Position numbers and translations under genes: made by a program. From Microbaculum marinum (GTDB taxonomy: Bacteria > Pseudomonadota > Alphaproteobacteria > Rhizobiales > Tepidamorphaceae): DNA of 64,000 bases. Under the pieces are notes generated by a model. The model worked only from the letters and a program-made list of their open reading frames with translations, ran no database searches and was not told the origin of the DNA. Below, piece by piece: positions 7,678-16,761 of the stretch; within the stretch, counting starts at the first letter, position 1, and each line of letters starts with the position of its first letter. The DNA is taken from assembly GCF_042646165.1 (NCBI RefSeq), contig NZ_JBHRTC010000001.1; one strand, 5' to 3'.

Positions 7678-9612
7678 ATGACACCCCCGACCACGACGCT
7701 CCTCGACACGGTTCGCCTGCCCGAAGACCTGCGCAGGCTCGACGAGTCTCAGCTTCGGCAGCTGGCCGACGAACTGCGCCGGGAGACGATCGACGCGGTG
7801 TCGGTGACCGGCGGCCACCTCGGCGCGGGGCTGGGCGTGGTCGAGCTGACGGTTGCACTGCACTACGTGTTCGACACTCCGGCCGACCGGCTGATCTGGG
7901 ACGTCGGCCATCAGGCCTATCCGCACAAGATCCTGACCGGCCGGCGCGACCGCATCCGCACGCTGCGCCAGGGCGGCGGCCTGTCCGGCTTCACCAAGCG
8001 GGCCGAAAGCGAATACGACCCCTTCGGCGCCGCGCATTCCTCGACGTCGATCTCCGCCGGCCTCGGCATGGCCGTGGGCCGCGATCTCGACGGCCGCGAC
8101 AACAACGTCATCGCGGTGATCGGCGACGGGGCGATGTCGGCGGGCATGGCCTACGAGGCGATGAACAATGCCGGCGCGATGGACAAGCGGCTGATCGTCA
8201 TCCTCAACGACAACGACATGTCGATCGCCCCGCCGGTCGGCGCGATGAGCTCCTACCTGGCCCGGTCGATCTCCGGCCCGACCTACATGACCATTCGCCG
8301 GCGCGGCAAGCGGCTGACCGCCCATCTGCCGAAGTCGGTCGACCGGCTGATCACCCGCTGGGTCGAGCACATGCGCGGCTTCGTCACCGGCGGCACGCTG
8401 TTCGAGGAGATGGGCTTCTACTACGTCGGGCCGATCGACGGGCACAATTTCGACCACCTGCTGCCGGTCCTGAAGAACGTCCGCGACGCCCAGGAAGGCC
8501 CGATCCTGGTGCATGTCGTGACCCAGAAGGGCAAGGGCTACGAGCCGGCGGAGAAGTCCGACGACAAGTACCACGGCGTCTCGAAGTTCAACATCATCAC
8601 CGGCGAGCAGGCCAAGGGCGCGGCCAAGGCGCCGAGCTACACCAAGGTCTTCGCCGAGAGCCTGATCGAGCAGGCCCGCAAGGACGACAGGATCTGCGCG
8701 ATCACCGCGGCGATGCCGTCGGGCACCGGGCTGGACGCGTTCGGCCGGGAGTTCCCGGACCGCACCTTCGACGTCGGCATCGCCGAACAACACGGGGTGA
8801 CGTTCGCCGCCGGCCTCGCCACCGAGGGCTACAAGCCGTTCGCGGCGATCTATTCGACCTTCCTGCAGCGCGCCTACGACCAGGTGGTGCACGACGTGGC
8901 GATCCAGTCGCTGCCGGTGCGCTTCGCGATCGACCGGGCCGGACTGGTCGGCGCCGACGGGCCGACCCATGCCGGCGCCTTCGACATCGCCTACCTGGGC
9001 TGCCTGCCGAACTTCGTGATCATGGCGTCGGCCGACGAGGCGGAGCTGAAGCACATGGTGGCAACCGCCGCCGCCATCGACGACCGGCCGTCGGCCGTGC
9101 GCTATCCGCGCGGCGAGGGTCTCGGCGTGGAGATGCCGGCGGAGGGATCGCCGCTGGAGATCGGCAAGGGCCGGATCGTGCGCGACGGCGGCAAGGTGGC
9201 GATCCTGTCGTTCGGCGGCCGCCTCGGCGAGGCGCTGAAGGCCGCCGACGAGCTTGCCTCCTACGGGCTGCCGGCAACGGTCGCCGACGCCCGCTTCGCC
9301 AAGCCGCTCGACCACGGCCTGATCCGGCAGCTCGCCAACCACCACGAGGTGCTGCTGACGATCGAGGAGGGATCCGTCGGCGGCTTCGGCAGCCAGGTGC
9401 TGCAGTTCCTCTCCGACGACGGCCAGCTAGATTTCGGTGGGATCAGTGGGGGCCTGAAGGTGCGCTGCATGACGCTGCCGGACGTCTTCCTCGACCAGGA
9501 CAAGCCCGAGGCGATGTATGCGCGGGCGGGCCTCGACAAGGCCGGGATCGTGGCGAAGATCCTCGAGTCGCTCGGCCGCAACGCGATCGAAGAGACGACG
9601 CGGCTGGCCTGA
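7678..9612 (+). CDS. dxs: 1-deoxy-D-xylulose-5-phosphate synthase
   Basis: Condenses pyruvate with glyceraldehyde 3-phosphate using thiamine diphosphate, the first step of the MEP isoprenoid pathway, which also supplies precursors for thiamine and pyridoxal. Full length at 644 residues. Visible are GGHLGAGLGVVELT (about 45-58), the ThDP/Mg motif GDGAMSAG with a following NDND, the pyrimidine-domain segment FDVGIAEQHGVTFAAG with the catalytic Glu, and DRAGLVGADGPTHAG. The ATG at 7678 starts the normal N-terminus. In many alphaproteobacteria dxs lies directly beside tlyA; here 6.4 kb of repeats and other genes lie between them. Confidence 0.97.
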   Translation: MTPPTTTLLDTVRLPEDLRRLDESQLRQLADELRRETIDAVSVTGGHLGAGLGVVELTVALHYVFDTPADRLIWDVGHQAYPHKILTGRRDRIRTLRQGGGLSGFTKRAESEYDPFGAAHSSTSISAGLGMAVGRDLDGRDNNVIAVIGDGAMSAGMAYEAMNNAGAMDKRLIVILNDNDMSIAPPVGAMSSYLARSISGPTYMTIRRRGKRLTAHLPKSVDRLITRWVEHMRGFVTGGTLFEEMGFYYVGPIDGHNFDHLLPVLKNVRDAQEGPILVHVVTQKGKGYEPAEKSDDKYHGVSKFNIITGEQAKGAAKAPSYTKVFAESLIEQARKDDRICAITAAMPSGTGLDAFGREFPDRTFDVGIAEQHGVTFAAGLATEGYKPFAAIYSTFLQRAYDQVVHDVAIQSLPVRFAIDRAGLVGADGPTHAGAFDIAYLGCLPNFVIMASADEAELKHMVATAAAIDDRPSAVRYPRGEGLGVEMPAEGSPLEIGKGRIVRDGGKVAILSFGGRLGEALKAADELASYGLPATVADARFAKPLDHGLIRQLANHHEVLLTIEEGSVGGFGSQVLQFLSDDGQLDFGGISGGLKVRCMTLPDVFLDQDKPEAMYARAGLDKAGIVAKILESLGRNAIEETTRLA

Positions 9613-9620
9613 GGCCAGGA

Positions 9621-10787
9621 GCGGCGGCTTCGCCGGGCTTTGCGCTGGGTCCCGGATCAGGTCCGGGACGTAGTCGGTGCCGTGGGCAGATGCTGCAACC
9701 ATGCGACGGGCATACGCCCCGGCCCTGAGCCGGGGTCCAGCGTGACGAGCGGCCGGAGGCGCTATTTTCTGGCGGCGGGCGATCCGGGGCGGCACGCCCT
9801 CGTGGTTCGAGACGCGGGCTTCGCCCGCCCTCACCATGAGGGCTTGGGGTGGGGCCGGGGATGTGCAGAAAAGGGGCGGCTTCGCCGGGCTTTGCGCTGG
9901 GTCCCGGCGCGGGGGCCGGGACGTAGTCCGTGATGTGGGCAGGCGCTTCGCCATGCGGCGGGCGTACGCCCCGGCCTTGAGCCGGGGGCCAGCGTGACGA
10001 GCGGTCGAAGGCGTTATTTTCGGCTGCGGGTGACCGGTGCGGCACGCCCTCGTGGTTCGAGACGCGGGCTTCGCCCGCCCTCACCATGAGGGCTTGGGGT
10101 GTGGCGTGGGGATGCGCAGGAAGAGCGGCGGCTTTGCCAGGCTTGCGCTAAGTCCCGGATCACGTCCGGGACGTAGTCGGTGCCGTGGGCAGGCGTTTCA
10201 CCATGCGACAGGCATACACCCCGGCCTCGAGCCGGGGTCCAGCGTGACGAGCGGCCGAAGGCGCTATTTTTTGGCGGCGGGTTATGGTGCGGCCCGCCCT
10301 CGTGGTTCGAGACGCGGGCTTCGCCCGCCCTGACCATGAGGGCTTGTGGTGTGGCGTGGGGATGCGCAGGGACGCGGCGGCTTTGCCAGGCTTGCGCTAA
10401 GTCCCGGATCACGTCCGGGACGTAGTCGGTGCCGTGGGCAGGCGTTTCACCATACGACGGGCATACGCCCCGGCCTCGAGCCGGGGCCCAGCGTCACGAG
10501 CGGCCGCAGGCGCTATTTTCTGGCGGCGGGCGATCCGGGGCGGTCCGCCCTCGTGGTTCGAGACGCGGGCTTCGCCCGCCCTCACCATGAGGGCTTGGGG
10601 TGGGGCGTGGGGATGCGCAGGAAGAGCGGGGGCTTCGCGTGACTTTGCGCTGGATCCCGGCGCGGAGGCCGGGATGTAGTCAGTGCGTTGGGCAGATGCT
10701 TTTACCATGCAACGGGCAGCAACGGGCATACGCCCCGGCCCTGAGCCGGGGTCCAGCGTCACGAGCGGCCGTAGGCGCTATTTTCCG
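9621..10787. repeat. Tandem array, 4.6 copies of a 250-bp unit
   Basis: The spacer after dxs consists of diverged direct repeats. Units begin near 9621, 9875, 10126, 10375 and 10626; the last one is incomplete. The landmark CGTGGTTCGA occurs at 9801, 10051, 10301 and 10552, giving periods of 250, 250 and 251 bp. Each unit holds, in order, a CCCGGATCAGGTCCGGG-type hairpin, a CCCCGGCC-TGAGCCGGGG-type hairpin, a short T-rich spot (CTATTTT) and a 46-nt long hairpin ending ACCATGAGGG. Open frames inside it vary from copy to copy and look like chance. The array stops 6 bp before the stop codon of the next gene. Confidence 0.92.
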
Positions 10788-10793
10788 TGCGCC

Positions 10794-11468
10794 TTATCCC
10801 GTCGCCTGGCGGCGGATCGGGCGCGACAGCTTCATCATCTCCTCGATGACCTTGGTGTGCAGGAAATCCGCCTTGTCGATTGTGGTGTGGTGGATGTCGG
10901 TGCGGTCCTTGAGGTCGGTGTTGACCAGCGTCGCCTTGAAGCCCGGCCCGGGTTTGACAGCCGCGCCCCAGCCGTTGTTCGACTGGTAGAAGTTGACGAA
11001 GCGCTTGACGTTGGTCGGCACGACGCGCGGATGGACCGGATCGAAGGTTACCGCGAGAGCCACCGGCACGCCGTTCTGGGCGAGCCGCTCGCACAGGAGG
11101 ATGACCGCGTCGGCGCCGAGCGAATGGCCGACCAGGAACACCGGCTCGGGATATTTCGAAGCCTTGTAGCGCTCGGTGATCTTCTTCGCCAGGGTCGGCC
11201 AGGCGGAGTGATTCGTGACGACGGTGGTGAAGCCCTTCTCGTCGAGCTGCCTGCCCAGGGTGTCCATGCCCTGCGAGAACACGTCCATCAGCCCGCGCAG
11301 CAGGTAGACCTCTCCGGTGCGGCCGCTGACGGTTGCGGCAATCCGCGTGTCCGGGCGCGTGGCCGACGTCCCGTCAAGGCTGGTATTGGCGACACTGGCG
11401 ACTGGTGAAAAAGAAAGAGACCCGAACAATGCAGCGGCAATGACAAGCTTCCAAACACGGAAATCCAT
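10794..11468 (-). CDS. Secreted alpha/beta-hydrolase-like protein
   Basis: Predicted exported serine hydrolase-like protein of 224 residues. The ATG at 11468 is chosen because a signal peptide follows at once (KLVIAAALFGSLSFSPVASV). The nucleophile elbow is GHSLGAD with Ser116, preceded by the hydrophobic strand VFLVG. The rest is not close to a lipase family I can name. It has KRFVNFYQSNNGWG and a HTTIDK segment near the C-terminus whose His could complete a catalytic triad. The substrate is unknown. The stop lies 6 bp from the end of the 250-bp repeat array. Confidence 0.7.
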   Translation of the reverse strand: MDFRVWKLVIAAALFGSLSFSPVASVANTSLDGTSATRPDTRIAATVSGRTGEVYLLRGLMDVFSQGMDTLGRQLDEKGFTTVVTNHSAWPTLAKKITERYKASKYPEPVFLVGHSLGADAVILLCERLAQNGVPVALAVTFDPVHPRVVPTNVKRFVNFYQSNNGWGAAVKPGPGFKATLVNTDLKDRTDIHHTTIDKADFLHTKVIEEMMKLSRPIRRQATG

Positions 11469-11721
11469 ACGTGACCCCTCGAAGTTCCGATTCCCGATTG
11501 CCGACGACGAAATCGCGCCGCCCGGCACCGGCGCCCCGTCAAACGAGTTTGCCAACCCCGAATCGATCAGCCAACTTATTTCCGCGTTGATTAACGCCAG
11601 CTGATTCTCAACAAATTTTTACCTGATTGGTTCCCCGATGGCCACGGCGCTTGCAACGCGGCCCCGGCTCCGATCCAATCCAGCGCCTGTCGATCGCTTG
11701 ATCGCTTGACCGCGAGCCGGA

Positions 11722-13002
11722 ATGCCAGAAGTGCCGCAGATCATCGGGCGTCGCGCCGTTCTCTATTTCGGAGGCTACGAGAAGGCCGATGCCGAGCGGC
11801 AGTACATGCGGCTCGTCCGCGAACTGAAGCGGTTCGAGGGCACCTGGAACGTCAGGTCGACGGCGGGCGCACCTCAGGAGGACATAGCGCACGGCGCGCT
11901 GACCTGGGACATCGACACCGAGGCTTCCAACTGGCGGGTCCGCACCCGGTTCCACTACTGCGCCTGGAACGACCTGATCGCCGAGGACTTCGCCCGCCCG
12001 GACTGGAAGGCGATCCCGGCGGGCATAGCGGCGCTGTTCGACTTCGTCCTGACCGGCACGGCGTTCCGCTACTTCGCGGTCGCCTGGCGGTATGGCCTGT
12101 TCTTCTCCTATGCGATCGTCCTCGTCGCGGCCGTGGCGCTCGCCGCGATGCTGGCCGTCGCGCTGGCCGACGGTGCCCTGTCGGCGCTCGGCGCGGCGAT
12201 GCCGTGGTATGCGGAGCTGCCGCTGGGCGTGGCGGCCTTCTGGGCCCTGCTGCGCTGGCCCGGCGACCTGTTCCACGCCCGCTACATGCTGAACGACTGG
12301 AACTTCGCCAGCGCCATCGCCTGGGGGCGCCGGACGGACTACCGGCGGCGGCTGGACATGTTCTCGCGGCTGATCGGCGAGGTCGCCCGCCGGGGCGATG
12401 CGGACGAGGTGCTGATCGTCGGGCACAGCCTCGGCGCGGTGCTGGCCGCCGAATCGCTGGCCGGAGCGATCCGGGACGATCCCGGGCTCGCCGCCGCGAG
12501 CCCGCCGGTGACGGTGATGACGGTCGGCTCGTCGCTGCTGAAGGTCGGCCTGCATCCCGGCGCGACAGGCCTGCGCCGGTCGATCGAGACGGTGCTGAAC
12601 ACGCCGCAGGTCGCCTGGATCGACTACACCGCGCTGGTCGACGTGCTGAACTTCTACCATTGCGATCCGGTGCGGGTGCTGCGCCTCGACGCGCCGCGCT
12701 CGCCGGTGATCCGGACGGCGAAGATCCGGGCGATGCTGAGCCCGCGGAGCTACCGGCGGTTCAGGTACAACCTGCTGCGCCTGCACCGCCAGTTCGTGAT
12801 GGGCAACGAGGTGCGCTACCACTACGACTTCTTCATGTCGTGCTGCGGACCGATGCCGATGCGCAGGCGCATCGAGAACCTCACCTTGTCCGTGGACAAT
12901 TTCGCCGAAGACGGTACCTATCTGCCATCCGCCCAGGCGGCCGATTCCGCTTCCGATGCGGAACGGACGGCGCCGGGCCGAGAGGGAAAGCAGACCGGAT
13001 GA
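11722..13002 (+). CDS. Membrane protein with alpha/beta-hydrolase-like domain
   Basis: Unassigned family, 426 residues. An N-terminal domain (1-110) opens with a strand-like RRAVLYFGGYEKADAERQY. Two probable membrane helices lie at about 125-148 and 164-180. The C-terminal half carries a serine-hydrolase elbow, VLIVGHSLGAVLAAE, with Ser236. Proteins of this layout occur in rhizobial genomes as uncharacterised hydrolases; I infer esterase-like activity on the inner face of the membrane but cannot name a substrate. The 3' end overlaps the next gene in an ATGA arrangement, so the two are translationally coupled. Confidence 0.75.
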   Translation: MPEVPQIIGRRAVLYFGGYEKADAERQYMRLVRELKRFEGTWNVRSTAGAPQEDIAHGALTWDIDTEASNWRVRTRFHYCAWNDLIAEDFARPDWKAIPAGIAALFDFVLTGTAFRYFAVAWRYGLFFSYAIVLVAAVALAAMLAVALADGALSALGAAMPWYAELPLGVAAFWALLRWPGDLFHARYMLNDWNFASAIAWGRRTDYRRRLDMFSRLIGEVARRGDADEVLIVGHSLGAVLAAESLAGAIRDDPGLAAASPPVTVMTVGSSLLKVGLHPGATGLRRSIETVLNTPQVAWIDYTALVDVLNFYHCDPVRVLRLDAPRSPVIRTAKIRAMLSPRSYRRFRYNLLRLHRQFVMGNEVRYHYDFFMSCCGPMPMRRRIENLTLSVDNFAEDGTYLPSAQAADSASDAERTAPGREGKQTG

Positions 13003-13583
13003 CGCCGATTATCGCCAAGGCCGTGTGGGCGATCTGCGCCGTGGCGTGGTACATCATCCGCTACCCGCACGAGCGGCGGGCGCGCAAGACGGCGGTCAGC
13101 CGCAGCAGCCGCGACGGCCGCGAGCTCGTGCTGCTGTCGATCTCGCTGACCGGGCTCGGCATCGTGCCGGTCGCCTATGTCGCGACGGGGTTCGACGGGT
13201 TCGCCGACTATCCGTTCTCGCCGATGCGCGCCTGGCTGGGGACGGCGGTGTTCGGGCTGGCGCTCTACCTGTTCCACCGCACCCATCGAGACCTCGGCCG
13301 CAACTGGTCGGTGTCGCTGGAGGTGCGCGACCAGCACCGGCTGATCACCGAGGGCGTCTACCGGATGGTGCGCCACCCGATGTACACCGCCTTCTTCCTG
13401 TGGGCGGTGGCGCAGGCGCTGCTGCTGCCGAACTGGATCGCCGGGCTGTCGGGGCTGGTCGGCTTCGGCACGCTGTTCCTGTTCCGGGTGTTCCGCGAGG
13501 AACGGCTGATGCTGGAGACGTTCGGCGAGGAGTACCGGGCCTATTCGGCACGCACCAAGCGCCTGCTGCCCTGGATCTTCTGA
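12999..13583 (+). CDS. Isoprenylcysteine carboxyl methyltransferase-like membrane protein
   Basis: Polytopic methyltransferase-like protein of the ICMT/PEMT family, 194 residues. It has about four membrane helices (near 1-18, 45-66, 80-95 and 130-165). The family signature is seen as ITEGVYRMVRHPMYTAFF, with the HPxY motif that helps bind S-adenosylmethionine, and a C-terminal EERLMLETFGEEYRAYSART segment. Bacterial members are thought to methylate lipids or small molecules; the substrate here is unknown. The start codon overlaps the stop of the preceding hydrolase gene by 4 bp (ATGA), so a shared role in lipid or envelope modification is plausible. Confidence 0.85.
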   Translation: MTPIIAKAVWAICAVAWYIIRYPHERRARKTAVSRSSRDGRELVLLSISLTGLGIVPVAYVATGFDGFADYPFSPMRAWLGTAVFGLALYLFHRTHRDLGRNWSVSLEVRDQHRLITEGVYRMVRHPMYTAFFLWAVAQALLLPNWIAGLSGLVGFGTLFLFRVFREERLMLETFGEEYRAYSARTKRLLPWIF

Positions 13584-13801
13584 GACGCTCGCGCCGAAAG
13601 TTTCGGCCCGCCGCACACCGTGGCGCTTTCCGTGCTATCATCGGTGCGACGATGTGCAGCAGGGGCGGCGTGAAAGCGGTCTTCAAATCAATACAAGCCT
13701 GAGCGGACCCGACCTGCAGTCCGCGACGGACGGCGCCCCGCCTGTCTGAGTGCCAGCGCGCATCGATCGCCAGGATGTGCAGGAAACATCTGGAGGAGAA
13801 C

Positions 13802-15505
13802 ATGACGACAGGGGCATCCAGGGGGGCATCAAGGGGGGCGAGAGAGGCCGGAGGCCTTCTCGGACTGCTGGTGGCGGCGCTCGCCGGGCTGGGGCTGCTG
13901 GCAGCGGCGGCAGGACCGGTGCTGGCGCAATCGTCGCCCGGCGCCAGCGAGGTGGCGATGATGACGCCGCGCTCCGGGCCGGCGATCGGCGGCGGCGAGG
14001 CCACGGCGATGTCCTGCCCGCTGCGCTACAAGCTTCCCGGCGACGTCAGGGCCGACCTTCCCTCCGACAGCGCCCAGGGCGCCTTCGACAAGTATTCGTG
14101 GCGCACCTTCCTGGCGCTCAACGCGCAGGGTGTCGGCAAGCGGATCAGCCGCAGGGGCGACAACCAGACCCAGTGGAGCAGGTGGTCGTCCACCGACGGG
14201 CTGATCAACTGCGCCCGCGATCCGGACTCGCCGAACTGCAAGTGCCCGGACGGCGACTGCTTCGCCTCGGGCACCGAGTACTATCCCGACGAATGCATGG
14301 CAATCGACGGCTACCAGAAGTACCGCGTCCTCGCCGAGGTCAGCAAGGTGGACGACCTGTTCCTGCAGGCGGGCCACGGCGAGCTTTCCAACGACCCGCT
14401 GATCGACGCCAACGGCAACTTCCTGCGGTTCGAGATCATGGTCAGCCCGGCCGCGCAGCGATACGTCGTGGACAACGAGCTCTACGACGGCGACGTGGTG
14501 AACGGCCTGACCGAGAACGTCAACTTCCCCTGCGGTCGGGAGGGCTACAGGCGCGGCGATCCGGCCAGCCGCAAGGCCGGCGCCTACGTGGTCAAGAACG
14601 CCTGGATGGAGCTGCCCGACGAGGCGCTGGCCTTCGGCTATGCCGACCGGGGGCGCTTCCACATCGAGGAACTGCTCGTTCATTCGCCGGCCTATACCAA
14701 CAAGAGCGGCGTGGCGACCTGCGAGAAGAAGGTGATGGCGCTGGTCGGCCAGCACATCGCGCACAAGACGGTCAAGCAGCCGCGCTGGACCTGGTCGACC
14801 TTCGAGCACAACCGCAATGCGCCGAACTGCACCGAGCTGCCGCCGACCGGCGACCAGCAGGATGCCGGACCGAGCACCGCCTGCCCGGCCAACGTCAAGC
14901 GGACGTACAACTTCTTTCCCAAGGAGTGCTCGGCCAACGGCGCCGATCCCGACGCCTGCCAGTCCTGCAACGTGGTGCCGGTGTCGAACCGGCCCGGCTG
15001 CAAGAACCCGGACGTCGATGGCGACACGAGCTGGTGTCTCGACCGGTCGCCGAAGCCCGTCGCCGGCATGACCCGGGCCTGCACCCAGGTCAACGTGCGC
15101 AAGTACTATCCGACCGCCCATGAGATGAACAAGGCGTGCGAGGCGGCGCTCGGCAGCCTGTCGGTGTGGTCGAACTACAAGCTGATCAGCACCCAGTGGT
15201 ACAACACCAACAGCACCAGCTGCACGACCGAGACCAACGTCGACCGCGGACTGGAGCAGCCGCAGGTGCCGATCGCCGGGCGCGGCAACGAGGAGACGAC
15301 GCCCTACCTAGCCAACAGCTCGATGGAGACCTACGTCCGGGCGAACTGCATGGGCTGCCACAGCAACGCCAGGATTCCCGGCCCGCCCGCGCAACCCACG
15401 CCCAGCACCGTCTACATGGACTTCATGTACTGGCTGAAGCTGGAGTCGGCCGACACCGGCGACAGCGACGGCCTGGCCGCGATGCTGGAGCGCTCGCCGC
15501 ACTAG
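13802..15505 (+). CDS. Large secreted cysteine-rich protein with C-terminal CxxCH haem motif
   Basis: Unrecognised as a named enzyme; 567 residues. A signal peptide is clear (about 17-42, ending GPVLAQ). The exported part has more than 20 cysteines, many clustered (NCARDPDSPNCKCPDGDC near 130-150; ECSANGADPDACQSC near 365-385). A single CMGCH at residues 516-520 should bind one covalent haem c in the periplasm. The segment HIEELLVHSPAY and many aromatic motifs suggest a large periplasmic domain, possibly redox active. The start at ATG 13802 follows GGAGGAG by a normal distance; the in-frame ATG at 13775 is less likely. A strong hairpin at 15544 follows the gene. Confidence 0.75.
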   Translation: MTTGASRGASRGAREAGGLLGLLVAALAGLGLLAAAAGPVLAQSSPGASEVAMMTPRSGPAIGGGEATAMSCPLRYKLPGDVRADLPSDSAQGAFDKYSWRTFLALNAQGVGKRISRRGDNQTQWSRWSSTDGLINCARDPDSPNCKCPDGDCFASGTEYYPDECMAIDGYQKYRVLAEVSKVDDLFLQAGHGELSNDPLIDANGNFLRFEIMVSPAAQRYVVDNELYDGDVVNGLTENVNFPCGREGYRRGDPASRKAGAYVVKNAWMELPDEALAFGYADRGRFHIEELLVHSPAYTNKSGVATCEKKVMALVGQHIAHKTVKQPRWTWSTFEHNRNAPNCTELPPTGDQQDAGPSTACPANVKRTYNFFPKECSANGADPDACQSCNVVPVSNRPGCKNPDVDGDTSWCLDRSPKPVAGMTRACTQVNVRKYYPTAHEMNKACEAALGSLSVWSNYKLISTQWYNTNSTSCTTETNVDRGLEQPQVPIAGRGNEETTPYLANSSMETYVRANCMGCHSNARIPGPPAQPTPSTVYMDFMYWLKLESADTGDSDGLAAMLERSPH

Positions 15506-15543
15506 ATCAGCCTGCCTTCAGGCCGATCGGGAGGCTCGATCAA

Positions 15544-15569
15544 CCGCTCGTCCCCGTAGGGACGAGCGG
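15544..15569 (+). terminator. Stem-loop after the CxxCH protein gene
   Basis: CCGCTCGTCCC and GGGACGAGCGG form a perfect 11-bp stem with a 4-nt CGTA loop, 38 bp after the stop codon. No U-tract follows, so it would be an atypical terminator or an mRNA-stabilising hairpin. Confidence 0.5.
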
Positions 15570-15730
15570 GAGAGAGGGTGGCAGGTGCCCGCCCCACCCA
15601 CAGCCGCTCATTCCGGGCACCGGGGACGAACGGCTGTGAGCGGCGGCAGTGAACGGACGGGGAGCCGGAACTTGAGCGTGACGGTTGGCCGAAGGCGCAA
15701 TGCTCTCGGGGGGCGGTCTGATGCGGGCCG

Positions 15731-15778
15731 CCCTCGTGGTTCGAAACGCGCTCATGCGAGCGCTCCTCACCATGAGGG
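15731..15778. repeat. Dispersed long hairpin repeat (48 nt)
   Basis: A diverged copy of the element found four times in the 9.6-10.8-kb array and again at 19345. It begins CCCTCGTGGTTCGA and ends CACCATGAGGG, with a central inner palindrome (GCGCTCATGCGAGCGC here). The outer and inner arms fold into one long imperfect stem. Confidence 0.75.
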
Positions 15779-16008
15779 CTCCATTTGCAGGGCAAGGACG
15801 CGCTGCAACAGCGGCGGCGGCGTCGGGGTATGGCGCCGGGTCCCCTGATTTCACGGGGACGAGCGGAAGGCGCTCACGTGGCGCGTCAGTGCGAGCGCAG
15901 TGCGCTCCGACCTCGAGGTCGAGGACATCGCTGCAGGTGCGCCGCCGATGCGGCCCACCGCCGTTCCTTCACATCGCATTTCCCGCCGGCGCTGCTATAG
16001 ACATCGCC

Positions 16009-16761
16009 ATGACACGCTCCAGGCTCGACGAGGCGATGGTGCGGCGCGGGCTTGCGCCGAGCCGGTCGCGTGCGCGCGACGCGATCACCCGCGGCCACGT
16101 GCGCGTCGCCGGCCGCACCGTCGCCAAGGCCGGCACGCCGGTCGCCGACGACGCCGAGATCGCCGTCGACGATCCGGCGCTCGCCTGGGTGTCGCGGGCG
16201 GCGCTGAAGCTGATCGCCGGCCTCGACGCATTCGCAATCGATCCGGCCGGCCTGACCTGCCTCGACCTCGGCGCCTCGACCGGCGGCTTCACGCAGGTGC
16301 TGCTGGCCCGCGGCGCGGCGCGCGTCGTCGCCGTCGACGTCGGCCACGGCCAGCTCGATCCGGCGGTCGCGGCCGACCCGCGCGTCGCCGTCTTCGAGGG
16401 CCTGAACGCCCGCGACCTGACGGATGCGCAGGTACCGGATCCGGTCGACCTGATCGTCGCCGACGTCAGCTTCGTCTCGCTGAAACTGGCGCTGGATCCC
16501 GCGCTCGCTCTCGCAAAGCCGGGGGCGCGGCTGGTGGCGCTGGTCAAGCCGCAGTTCGAGGTCGGCCGCCAGGCGCTCGGCCGCGGCGGCATCGTGCGCG
16601 ACCGCGAGGCGGCGCAACGTGCGGCCGAGGCGATCGCCGACTGGCTGCGCGACCGCGGCTGGACGATCGTCGGCCTTACCGACTCGCCGATCGCCGGCGG
16701 CGACGGCAACCGCGAGTTCCTGCTCGGCGCCAGACGCGACGGAGCCGGTGATGACGGCTGA
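16009..16761 (+). CDS. tlyA: TlyA family RNA methyltransferase
   Basis: Predicted 2'-O-methyltransferase of ribosomal RNA, 250 residues. An S4 RNA-binding domain fills residues 1-60 (RLDEAMVRRGLAPSRSRARD). The FtsJ-like Rossmann domain follows with LDLGASTGGFTQVLL (the SAM-binding loop), the catalytic-type segments ADVSFVSLK and LVKPQFE, and a closing NREFLLGA. The ATG at 16009 gives the standard S4 start; CTATAG lies 8 nt before it and no Shine-Dalgarno is seen, so translation may be leaderless. It overlaps the next methyltransferase gene by 11 bp. The same family is also called haemolysin A, but RNA methylation is the established activity. Confidence 0.93.
   Translation: MTRSRLDEAMVRRGLAPSRSRARDAITRGHVRVAGRTVAKAGTPVADDAEIAVDDPALAWVSRAALKLIAGLDAFAIDPAGLTCLDLGASTGGFTQVLLARGAARVVAVDVGHGQLDPAVAADPRVAVFEGLNARDLTDAQVPDPVDLIVADVSFVSLKLALDPALALAKPGARLVALVKPQFEVGRQALGRGGIVRDREAAQRAAEAIADWLRDRGWTIVGLTDSPIAGGDGNREFLLGARRDGAGDDG

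Larger units (their letters stand above)
15506..16008. other. Gene-free repeat-bearing spacer before tlyA
   Basis: About 500 bp without a credible gene. It holds the 11-bp-stem hairpin at 15544, a weaker inverted pair CACAGCCG/CGGCTGTG around 15600-15655, and one copy of the dispersed long hairpin at 15731. The last part (15900-16008) probably carries the tlyA promoter; CTATAG at 15995-16000 sits 8 nt before the start codon. Confidence 0.5.

Noticed and set aside
9621..10787. Regular repeats that might be a CRISPR array
   Set aside because: The period is 250 bp, the units are diverged throughout, and there are no short unique spacers and no cas genes.
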